Positions 8,036 through 17,119 of a stretch of 37,744 bases of DNA are shown here, one piece after another. The position numbers and the translations under genes are program-made. This DNA is from Lysobacterales bacterium (GTDB taxonomy: Bacteria > Pseudomonadota > Gammaproteobacteria > Xanthomonadales > Rhodanobacteraceae): contig JAATFF010000096.1 of NCBI GenBank assembly GCA_015655335.1, positions 1-37,744 on the forward strand, written 5' to 3'. The notes beneath the pieces are model-generated. The model ran no database searches. It was not told the DNA's origin and worked only from the letters and a program-made list of their open reading frames with translations. Position 1 is the stretch's first letter; every line of letters starts with the position of its first letter.

Positions 8036-8058
8036 CTCATTTGCAGACCCCCATCCCC

Positions 8059-10398
8059 ATGAATCGTCGCCCGAATTATTCCTGCCTTGCCCTGCTATTG
8101 ACGGCATCCCTGGGTGCGCTCTTAGCCCCCGCCTCCCAGGCTGCCGAACAGCATGCGGCTAACGTCGATCCTCGCATAGGTACAGGCGGCGATGGTCATC
8201 TTTTCCCAGGTGCGACGCTGCCATTCGGTATGGTGCAGCTGTCGCCCGATACCGACATGCCGGATTTCAAGCACGCCTATAAGTGGGCGGCCGGCTACCA
8301 GTATGGCGATCCCACGATCATGGGCTTCTCGCACACGCATTTTTCCGGTTCCGGCCACTCGGATCTGGGCGACGTGCTGGTGATGCCGATTGCCGGCGAC
8401 GTAAAGCTTGATCCGGGCGACGCAAAGACCCCCGGCAGCGGATACCGCTCGCGTTTCGACCACGCCAGCGAAGTGGAGCAGCCCGGCTATTACGCCGTCA
8501 CGCTGAGCGATTACGGCGTGCGCGCCGAACTGACGGCCAGCCGCCGCGTCGGCTGGCACCGTTATACTTTCCCCGCCGGCCAGCCGGCGCATGTCCTGCT
8601 CGATCTGCGCCCCAGCATCTACGACTACCCCGGCAAGGTGCTTTGGGCAAACGTGCAGGTGCGTCCGGACGGCACCGTCACCGGCTGCCGTACCACGCGC
8701 GGCTGGGCGCCGGGGCGTGAGCTGTGCTTTGCGATGCGTTTCAACCAGCCAATGAGCTCGCACGAGCTGTACAACCGCGAGACCGACGTCCTTTACAAGG
8801 GTTTCAAGGGGCCGGGTAACCAGCCGGAAGACGTGCATGCGCAAAACGGTCGGGCCTTGGTCGGCGTGCTGGACTTCGGCGAACTCAAGCGGCCGTTGCT
8901 CGTAAAGGTGGCGATCTCCTCGGTAAGCGAAGCCAACGCTATCGCCAATCTCGATCAGGACGGGAAGGGCTGGAGCTTCGACGCACGCCGGGCGGATGCC
9001 CTGGAAGCGTGGAACAAAGCGTTGTCGCCGATCGATGTGGATGGTCCGCCCGCGCTGCGTACGCAGTTCTACACCGCGCTCTATCACGCGATGATCGCGC
9101 CGAATCTGAGCATGGACGTCAATGGCGAATACCGTGGCCCCGATCATCAAGTGCATCACGCGGACGGTTTCGACTTTTATTCCAGCTGGTCGATGTGGGA
9201 CGTCTACCGTGCGCAGCAGCCGCTGCTGATTCTGCTTCATCACGATCGCACGGTGGATTTTGTGCGCTCGTTGATCGCGGCGCAGGAGGCCAGTCCGTTC
9301 CGCATGCTGCCGGTGTGGGCGTATCAGGGGCTGGAAACCTGGTGCATGACCGGCTATCACGCGGTGGCGATCATCGCCGATGCCTACGTCAAAGGTGTCC
9401 GCGGTTTCGATGCCGATAAAGCGATGAAGGCCATGGTCTCCACCGCCACCTATGGCGATTACGGCGATCTGGCCGACTATATGAAGCTCGGCTACGTGCC
9501 GATCGACAAGGAAGTGGAAGGCGGCTCCAAGACCCAGGAATACGCCTACGACGACTGGACGATCGCGCAGATGGCCAAGGCGATGGGCAAGAAGGATATC
9601 GCCGCCACGTTCGATAAACGCGCCACCAACTGGCGCAACGTATGGGATCCGAAGACCGGTTTCATGCGCGCCAGGTTGAGCAACGGTCAATTCCGCGAAC
9701 CGTTCGATCCCGGCAGCGCCGGCTATGGCGACGATTACACCGAAGCCAACGCCTGGCAGTACTCCTGGTACGTGCCGCAGGACGTGGCCGGTCTGATCAC
9801 CGCCATGGGCGGCGATGACGCGTTCAACCGCAAGCTCGATCAATTGTTCGACGCCAAGGTCGATCCGGCGATCTTCAAGAACGTGGAAGACATCACCGGC
9901 CTGATCGGCTGGTATGCACACGGCAATGAGCCCAGCCACCACATCGCCTACCTCTACGACTATGCAGGCGAACCGTGGAAGACGCAGCAGCGGCTCAAGC
10001 AGATCATGGACAACGAATACGGCCCGGGGCCGTCGGGGCTGATCGGTAACGACGATCTTGGCCAAATGTCCGCCTGGTACATCTTTACAGCGCTCGGTTT
10101 CTACCCGGTGACCCCGGCCAGCGATGAGTACGCCATCGGGCGCCCCTTCGTGCCGCGCTCGGCGATCCATCTGAGCAATGGGCACACTTTCACCATTACC
10201 GCCTCACCGATGGATGCCGCGCACCCCTATGTCGGGACGGTGACGCTCAATGGCAAACCGCTGGACCGTGTCTACCTCCGTCACGCGGACATCCTTGCTG
10301 GTGGCGAGCTGCATTTCGCTATGCAGGCCGAGCCGAACAAGGCCTGGGGGCAGGCGATTTCGGCGCGGCCGACGGCGACGAGCCCTTACCCGCATTGA
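8059..10398 (+). CDS. Exported GH92 alpha-mannosidase, 779 aa
   Basis: This calcium-dependent inverting exo-alpha-mannosidase would trim mannose from high-mannose N-glycans or mannan in the periplasm or outside. The signal peptide is seen as MNRRPNYSCLALLLTASLGA then LLAPASQAAEQ. The GH92 hallmark start DPRIGTGGDGHLFPGATLPFG follows, then SHTHFSGSGHSDLGDV, YSSWSMWDVYRAQQPL and WCMTGYHAVAI. The expected general acid is Glu624 in GNEPSHH. The general base region is Asp665/Asp666 in NDDLGQMSAWY. I chose the ATG at 8059; an in-frame TTG at 8041 adds six residues. Neither has a good ribosome-binding site. The gene is divergent from the lacI-transporter-kinase-epimerase operon and shares its operators, so it supplies the mannose that operon consumes. 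Linkage preference (1,2; 1,3; 1,4) is not determined. Confidence 0.93.
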   Translation: MNRRPNYSCLALLLTASLGALLAPASQAAEQHAANVDPRIGTGGDGHLFPGATLPFGMVQLSPDTDMPDFKHAYKWAAGYQYGDPTIMGFSHTHFSGSGHSDLGDVLVMPIAGDVKLDPGDAKTPGSGYRSRFDHASEVEQPGYYAVTLSDYGVRAELTASRRVGWHRYTFPAGQPAHVLLDLRPSIYDYPGKVLWANVQVRPDGTVTGCRTTRGWAPGRELCFAMRFNQPMSSHELYNRETDVLYKGFKGPGNQPEDVHAQNGRALVGVLDFGELKRPLLVKVAISSVSEANAIANLDQDGKGWSFDARRADALEAWNKALSPIDVDGPPALRTQFYTALYHAMIAPNLSMDVNGEYRGPDHQVHHADGFDFYSSWSMWDVYRAQQPLLILLHHDRTVDFVRSLIAAQEASPFRMLPVWAYQGLETWCMTGYHAVAIIADAYVKGVRGFDADKAMKAMVSTATYGDYGDLADYMKLGYVPIDKEVEGGSKTQEYAYDDWTIAQMAKAMGKKDIAATFDKRATNWRNVWDPKTGFMRARLSNGQFREPFDPGSAGYGDDYTEANAWQYSWYVPQDVAGLITAMGGDDAFNRKLDQLFDAKVDPAIFKNVEDITGLIGWYAHGNEPSHHIAYLYDYAGEPWKTQQRLKQIMDNEYGPGPSGLIGNDDLGQMSAWYIFTALGFYPVTPASDEYAIGRPFVPRSAIHLSNGHTFTITASPMDAAHPYVGTVTLNGKPLDRVYLRHADILAGGELHFAMQAEPNKAWGQAISARPTATSPYPH

Positions 10399-10414
10399 GT
10401 TCGTCGTAAAACCA

Positions 10415-10439
10415 AGCCCGGCGCCAACGGCGCCGGGCT
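10415..10439 (+). terminator. Hairpin after the GH92 gene
   Basis: AGCCCGGCGCC (10415-10425), loop AAC, GGCGCCGGGCT (10429-10439): a perfect 11-bp GC stem 16 bases after the stop, extendable by ACC/GGT. It lacks a T-run but position and strength suggest transcription termination. Confidence 0.6.
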
Positions 10440-10509
10440 GGTCAGTCACTGCAAACATGCGCAGAATGCATGCATCATGCCGGATGCGCATGTCGATCAG
10501 GGGCTGCCG

Positions 10510-12318
10510 ATGATCCGTGGGAGGGTGCGACAAGTAGCGGCACTGCGCTGGCGCACCGGTGGGCTGCTGTTTGCCGTACTCGTTATCGTCGCGCTTCCGT
10601 ACATGATCACCCGCGGTGGCTCCCAGCAGTCTCTCGTCGCCGGCGAGCTGGTCCCCCGTTCGGCGGAAGTCGAGGCTTTGGTTTACCGCATCGCCGACGA
10701 GACGCACGACAGCGAGTCGGCAATTCAGCACTTGGTGACGGACGACCCCTATAGCCACGCCGAGACGGCCGTACAAAATGCGGAGCGAGCCATCCCGCTG
10801 TTGCTCGACGAGCTACGCCGCAAAGCCGCCGACAACCCAGAACAAGAACATCTGGTGGAACAGCTCGGTGAAGTGGAGGGCGGGCGGCTGGCCTTGTTGC
10901 AGCAAGCGCTGCAGCGCTATCGGCAGGATGATCGCGCCGGTGCCGAGCAGGCTTTGCGTGACGCCAGTGCGCTATTTCGCATTGATGGCATCGCCGACAA
11001 GATCGTCAGCAATGCCGAGCAATCGCTGCAAAAGCGTCAGCTCGCTGCCCAACAGCAATCGATCGACAATCGCCTGGTATTGACACTCACCGCGGCCGCT
11101 CAGCTGTTGATGTTGACCATCGTGGTGGTGGTATCGGAGCGGCAGATCGGCCGGCGCCTACGCGCGGAAATACGCGAGCGGCAGGCGGTGCAACGTTCGC
11201 AGATGATTTTGCAGGCGGTGCGCGAACCGATCGCACTGTTGGATAACAACTTGCGTACATTGCTGGTGAATGCGGCCTTCAGCGAACTCTACGGCGTGTC
11301 CGAAGACAGTCGCGCGGAATATCTGGACGACATCGGCCAGGGCGCATGGGCGGATGAGGTGTTGCAGCAGCGCCTGCGCGACGTGCTATTGCGCGATCGC
11401 GAGCTGTGGGATTTCGAGCTGATCCAACGCACCATCGATGGTGTCGAACGACATGTAGTGATCAATGCACGGCGACTGCAGCAACAGGACAGCGAAACAC
11501 CCGCGCTGCTGTTGACGGTCAGCGATGTGACTACGCGTGCCTTGGTCGAGCAGCAGGTGAAAGAGCTCAATCATCAGCTGGAAGGAAAGGTGGCGCAGAT
11601 TTCCGACGTCAATCGGGAATTGGAGGCTTTCAGCTACTCCGTCTCCCACGACCTGCGCGCACCATTGCGGCATATCACCGCTTTCGCGCAAAAGCTGGAA
11701 CACCATCTGGGCGAAGACATCGACGACACGGCGCGTCACTACCTCAGCGTGATCCGTGATGCGTCCCGACGCATGGCGCAATTGATCGAAGATTTGCTGG
11801 TGTTCTCGCGACTCGGGCGCGGCGCATTGCGGCTGCAGGCAGTCGATATGCAATCGGTGGTCGAAGAAGTGCGCGTACTGGCCGAGTCGGACGTCCCGGA
11901 TCGCCGCATCGAATGGCAGATCCAATCCCTGCCGGTGGTGGTCGGCGACGAAAACATGCTGCGCACGGTGTGGCAGAACCTGATCGGCAACGCCGTCAAA
12001 TACACCGGCAATCGCGAGGTCGCGCATATCGAAGTGTCCGTTCGTCGCAATGACTCGGGCGACTACGAATTCTCCGTTGTTGACGACGGTGCGGGTTTCG
12101 ATATGCGCTACGTTGACAAGCTTTTTGGTGTATTCCAACGCCTGCACAAGGTCAGCGAATTTCCGGGTAACGGAATCGGTTTGGCCAATGTGCGGCGCAT
12201 TGTGATGCGTCACGGCGGTCAAGTCTGGGCGGAAGGTGAGCCCGGGCGTGGTGCGCGCTTTCATTTCACGCTGTCGGGGATCGAACCGCCGACGGCTAAT
12301 GGATGGCTATCATCATGA
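10510..12318 (+). CDS. Membrane sensor histidine kinase (CHASE3-like, PAS, HisKA, HATPase), 602 aa
   Basis: The ATG at 10510 has AGGGG six bases upstream, so I prefer it to the in-frame ATG at 10477. Order: membrane helix about 18-36, a periplasmic all-helical region of about 155 residues resembling CHASE3, a second helix (LTAAAQLLMLTIVVVVSE), a PAS domain (ILQAVREPIALLDNNLRTLLVN), then HisKA with His380 in SVSHDLRAPLRH. The ATPase domain shows NLIGNAVKYT, DDGAGFD and GNGIGLANV. The HisKA type is that of phytochrome-like kinases, which pair with stand-alone Rcp1-type receivers. That is what follows: the stop overlaps the next ATG as ATGA (12315-12318). The signal sensed is unknown. Confidence 0.88.
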   Translation: MIRGRVRQVAALRWRTGGLLFAVLVIVALPYMITRGGSQQSLVAGELVPRSAEVEALVYRIADETHDSESAIQHLVTDDPYSHAETAVQNAERAIPLLLDELRRKAADNPEQEHLVEQLGEVEGGRLALLQQALQRYRQDDRAGAEQALRDASALFRIDGIADKIVSNAEQSLQKRQLAAQQQSIDNRLVLTLTAAAQLLMLTIVVVVSERQIGRRLRAEIRERQAVQRSQMILQAVREPIALLDNNLRTLLVNAAFSELYGVSEDSRAEYLDDIGQGAWADEVLQQRLRDVLLRDRELWDFELIQRTIDGVERHVVINARRLQQQDSETPALLLTVSDVTTRALVEQQVKELNHQLEGKVAQISDVNRELEAFSYSVSHDLRAPLRHITAFAQKLEHHLGEDIDDTARHYLSVIRDASRRMAQLIEDLLVFSRLGRGALRLQAVDMQSVVEEVRVLAESDVPDRRIEWQIQSLPVVVGDENMLRTVWQNLIGNAVKYTGNREVAHIEVSVRRNDSGDYEFSVVDDGAGFDMRYVDKLFGVFQRLHKVSEFPGNGIGLANVRRIVMRHGGQVWAEGEPGRGARFHFTLSGIEPPTANGWLSS

Positions 12319-12761
12319 AACACAGTCCATTGCGCACGATCCTGCTGGTCGAAGACAGTCCGGTCGATGCCGAGATGACGATGGACGCGCTGCGCGACGC
12401 GAACCTCGCCAATCCTGTCACGCATGTCGAGGACGGCGTGGATTGCCTGGATTGGTTGTACCGGCGCGGTGCTTTTGCCGATCGCCCGGGCGAGGAGCCG
12501 GCCGTGGTCCTGCTGGACATCAAAATGCCGCGCATGGACGGGCTGGAGGTACTCACCCAGATGCGGGCCGACGAGCGGTTTCGGCGCACGCCCGTGGTGA
12601 TGTTGTCGTCCTCGCGCGAGGAAAGCGACCTGATCCGTAGCTGGAATCTTGGTGTAAACGCTTACGTCATCAAGCCTGTCGACGTCGCCCAGTTTTTCCA
12701 GGCGGTGCGCACGTTAGGCCAGTTCTGGGCAGTGCTTAATCAAGCGCCGGACGTGGATTGA
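12315..12761 (+). CDS. Rcp1-like single-domain response regulator, 148 aa
   Basis: This is a stand-alone receiver domain: acidic pocket in LLVEDSPVDAEMT, phosphoacceptor Asp68 in LLDIKMPRMDG, switch Ser in VMLSSSREE and the conserved Lys in YVIKPVD. It has no output domain, so it would pass phosphate on or act by protein contact. The ATG at 12315 overlaps the kinase stop; an in-frame ATG at 12303 lies inside the kinase gene. The overlap makes it the likely cognate partner of the upstream kinase. The 98-base gap to the next gene leaves room for continued transcription into the hybrid kinase. Confidence 0.9.
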   Translation: MKHSPLRTILLVEDSPVDAEMTMDALRDANLANPVTHVEDGVDCLDWLYRRGAFADRPGEEPAVVLLDIKMPRMDGLEVLTQMRADERFRRTPVVMLSSSREESDLIRSWNLGVNAYVIKPVDVAQFFQAVRTLGQFWAVLNQAPDVD

Positions 12762-12859
12762 GGACGGCCTGGCGCCATCCGGATCCTCCTTCAAGGGATT
12801 TCTCACCCACCGTAGTGCATTGAAATATGATGGGCGGGGTGACCCAGAAGGCCTGCAGG

Positions 12860-14449
12860 ATGCCGGACAAGTCCAACCATCAGCGATCGCTGCCCCGAAT
12901 TCGGATCCTCCAGGTGGAGGATAGCCCGCTCGACGCCGAGTTGGTGCTGACCGAATTGCAGGCTGACGGCATCGACTACGACGTCCGCCTGGTCGACGAT
13001 GAGCCGGCTTTCGTGGAAACGCTGGAGCAATTCAAGCCGCATATCATCCTGTCGGATCTGAGCATGCCCGGCTTTTCCGGGCAGCGTGCGCTGGAACTGC
13101 TGCGCAATCACACGGTGAACATTCCTTTCATCTACGTGTCGGCCACGCTCGGCGAGGAAGCGGCCATCGAAGCGCTGCGCGAAGGCGCGACCGACTACAT
13201 TCTCAAACAGAACCCGGCGCGGCTGGCGAGTGCCGTGCGCCGCGCCTTGCACGAGGCCGAGGAGCAGCATGCGCGAGCGCGTGCGGAGGCGGAGCTGATC
13301 CGCGTGCAGCGCTTCGAAAGTCTCGCCATGCTGGCCGGCGGTCTCAGCCACGATCTACGCAATCTGTTGCAGCCGCTGCTGCTGGCTGGCGATAGCCTGC
13401 AGGATTATCAGGACGATCCACGGCTGGCGCGGCTCGGCGCGTTGGTGCGCGATTGCGGGCGGCGCGGCCTCGAAATGGTGCAGTCCATGCTTTCGTTTGC
13501 GCGCGGCGCGCGACGTGCGGAGCAGGTCAAAGTACAGGCGCTCATCGATGCGCTATCGCTGTTGTTGCAGGGAAGCGTGCCGCGCGCCATGCATTTGGAC
13601 ATCGAAGTCTCCGATCCGGACCTCACCTTCGAAGGCAACCACACCGAATTGCAGCAATGCCTGCTCAACCTTTGCCTCAATGCGATCCAGGCCATGCCCG
13701 ATGGCGGCATCTTGCGTGTCATCACGACGAAGGTGCAGCTGGATGAAGGTTTCTTTCTGGAAGACGAAGAACCGCTTTCGGGCGATTACGTGCGCCTATC
13801 CGTGGCCGATAGCGGCCTGGGTATGTCCGAGGAAGTGCGCAAGCGCCTGTTCGAGCCGTTCTTCACCACCAAGGAAGGAGGCACGGGGCTGGGCCTGCTT
13901 TCATGTCGACGTATCGTCGCCAGTCACGGTGGCGTGATGCGCCTGGACAGCATTCTGGGCGAGGGAAGCTGTTTCGATATCTATATTCCCTTGATGCGTC
14001 CCGCCCCCGACTCGTCCTCGCTGGTAGATGGCGATGCCAGCCTGCACGGCAATGCCGAGCACGTGCTGTTGGTGGTGGAAGAGGCCGGACAGCTCACGCT
14101 ACTGACGGATACGCTCGACACCTGGGGCTACGAGGTGCATGCCAGCCAGAGCGGCACTGCTGCATTGCAGTGGATCGAAGCCTGCGGTCTGCCCGACTTG
14201 GTGGTGATGGACGGTGACATGAGCCTGTTTTCCAGCGAACGAACGCTGGCGGCACTCAGTCAGTACGGTTACCGCAACGGTGTGCTGATGCTATGCAGGG
14301 CCGATGACCCGCCCGATGCCGATCTGTTACCGATGCCTGGCCGGTTACGTCGTTTGGACAAGCCCGTGAGCACCAGGGCGTTGCTGCAAGCGGTGCACGA
14401 AGCGTTGCGCACGGGCGGCACGCAGCGCCTCAACGGCGACTTCGTCTAG
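12860..14449 (+). CDS. Cytosolic hybrid protein: receiver, histidine kinase, degenerate receiver, 529 aa
   Basis: The first receiver shows LQVEDSPLDAE, Asp66 in LSDLSMPGFSG and Lys in YILKQNPARL. A coiled segment (LHEAEEQHARARAEAEL) leads to a HisKA-like region with His164 in GGLSHDLRNLLQPLL, then an ATPase domain with NLCLNAIQAMPDGG, VADSGLGM and GGTGLGLLSCRRIV. The C-terminal receiver keeps an Asp (Asp451, VVMDGDM) and Lys in RLDKPVS, but its acidic pair is EE and its switch region is altered (LMLCRADD). There are no membrane segments. I chose the ATG at 12860 with AAGG upstream; ATGs at 12827/12830 lack a ribosome-binding site. With a receiver at each end it looks like a relay hub for the kinase and receiver just upstream. 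Confidence 0.87.
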   Translation: MPDKSNHQRSLPRIRILQVEDSPLDAELVLTELQADGIDYDVRLVDDEPAFVETLEQFKPHIILSDLSMPGFSGQRALELLRNHTVNIPFIYVSATLGEEAAIEALREGATDYILKQNPARLASAVRRALHEAEEQHARARAEAELIRVQRFESLAMLAGGLSHDLRNLLQPLLLAGDSLQDYQDDPRLARLGALVRDCGRRGLEMVQSMLSFARGARRAEQVKVQALIDALSLLLQGSVPRAMHLDIEVSDPDLTFEGNHTELQQCLLNLCLNAIQAMPDGGILRVITTKVQLDEGFFLEDEEPLSGDYVRLSVADSGLGMSEEVRKRLFEPFFTTKEGGTGLGLLSCRRIVASHGGVMRLDSILGEGSCFDIYIPLMRPAPDSSSLVDGDASLHGNAEHVLLVVEEAGQLTLLTDTLDTWGYEVHASQSGTAALQWIEACGLPDLVVMDGDMSLFSSERTLAALSQYGYRNGVLMLCRADDPPDADLLPMPGRLRRLDKPVSTRALLQAVHEALRTGGTQRLNGDFV

Positions 14450-14463
14450 TCGCCTAATGGCTA

Positions 14464-15897
<1,434 letters not shown>

Positions 15898-15977
15898 GAT
15901 TCAGAGGCGAGGATGGGTTGCCATTCAGGATACTCGCCACACTCGCAAGTGGCAAAGCGCGGTATGTGTGCGTCGCG

Positions 15978-17054
15978 TCAACGGCCCAAGTGCCGTAGGA
16001 AAAAATGGACGATGGTTTGATAGGCCTGCTTCGACTCGGGCAGCTCCGGATCGGAAAAGAAGGAGTGCCACATGCCTTCCCACACATGCAGCTCGGTCTG
16101 CGCCCCGGCCTGGTCGAGCAGTTGCTGGCTGTAGATCACCGAGCTCATCGTCATGTCCCGGGTACCCGTGATCAGCAGCGTGGGCGGAAATTTGGCCAGC
16201 AGGGCCGGCGATAGCCCCGGCCATACCAGCGGGTCCTTGGGATTGGCGCCGCGGAAATAGGGCAGCTCCGTTAGACTGAGCAGACGCGGCGGAATGCCCA
16301 GGCCATTCAATAGCGGCGCAACGTAGGCCGAGTCGCCCTCGACATTCGCCACCGAACCGCAGAACGTGCCGATGGCACCGGGTGTCGGTAGTTTGTCGCT
16401 GATGATGCGGGCGACCGATTCGCCGGTAAGGATGCCGCCGGCGGAACAACCGTAGATGCCGATGTTGGCCGGCTTGTATTGCTTGAGCAGCGCGCGATAG
16501 ACCGCTTCCACGTCATCGCTGGCGGCAGGGAAGGTGTGCTCCGGCCCTTGCCGATAGTCGACCGTGATGACTTTGATGCGACCGATACTGGCGATGGGAA
16601 CGGCCTCGACCAGGCCGCCGCTGTGCGCACCCCACAGGAAAGCGCCGCCATGCAAATTGATCAGCACGCGATCCCGATTCTCCGGCGCAATACCTTCCGC
16701 AGGCAGCACGACATCCGTGCCGACGCCGGCAATTGTTTCGCTGTGGATCTTCACCGGATACAGCTTTTCCATACGCGCGGCGCGATCGCTGTTCATGCGA
16801 TCGTAGAATGCGCGGCTCTGCTCGATCGGCGCCGTGATCGGCGGTGCCTTGCTGCCCGCGGCCAGCATCTTCGGGAAAAACGCGCGTGCCTCGGGCGAGG
16901 CGAGGCTGGAGTAGGGGATGGCAAGCGCTGGCGATGTCACGCTGCCGTCGGTGTTGAATGTCGGCGATGCCGTTTGCGCTGAGGCACTCGCACTCAGCGA
17001 CGCTGCGCACAACAAAAGAGTTGATACGACATACGAAAGACGCGATGCTTGCAT
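15978..17054 (-). CDS. Exported alpha/beta-hydrolase, HSL-type esterase, 358 aa
   Basis: A signal peptide (MQASRLSYVVSTLLLCAASL, cut near SASAQ) precedes a hormone-sensitive-lipase-type fold. The oxyanion motif is HGGAF (135-139), the nucleophile Ser204 in GCSAG, and the probable Asp300 (TGTRDMTMS) and His330 (GMWHSFF) complete the triad. AAGGA precedes the ATG with good spacing. Such enzymes remove acetyl or other short acyl groups from sugars or small esters. It is the last gene of the leftward island, 65 bases after the GH37 gene, so deacylation of the imported sugar is a reasonable guess but not shown. Confidence 0.85.
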   Translation of the reverse strand: MQASRLSYVVSTLLLCAASLSASASAQTASPTFNTDGSVTSPALAIPYSSLASPEARAFFPKMLAAGSKAPPITAPIEQSRAFYDRMNSDRAARMEKLYPVKIHSETIAGVGTDVVLPAEGIAPENRDRVLINLHGGAFLWGAHSGGLVEAVPIASIGRIKVITVDYRQGPEHTFPAASDDVEAVYRALLKQYKPANIGIYGCSAGGILTGESVARIISDKLPTPGAIGTFCGSVANVEGDSAYVAPLLNGLGIPPRLLSLTELPYFRGANPKDPLVWPGLSPALLAKFPPTLLITGTRDMTMSSVIYSQQLLDQAGAQTELHVWEGMWHSFFSDPELPESKQAYQTIVHFFLRHLGR

Positions 17055-17119
17055 GATGTGTTCCTTCTAATCGCTTGATGATTTATGTCGAACAGCACGG
17101 GATATGTCGCTCGTGAGCG

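Noticed and set aside
8122..10185. Long reverse-strand open frame (687 codons) opposite the GH92 gene
   Set aside because: It is the antisense of a clear GH92 coding sequence; composition is rich in His, Arg and Gly with no domain. High GC third positions explain the open frame.
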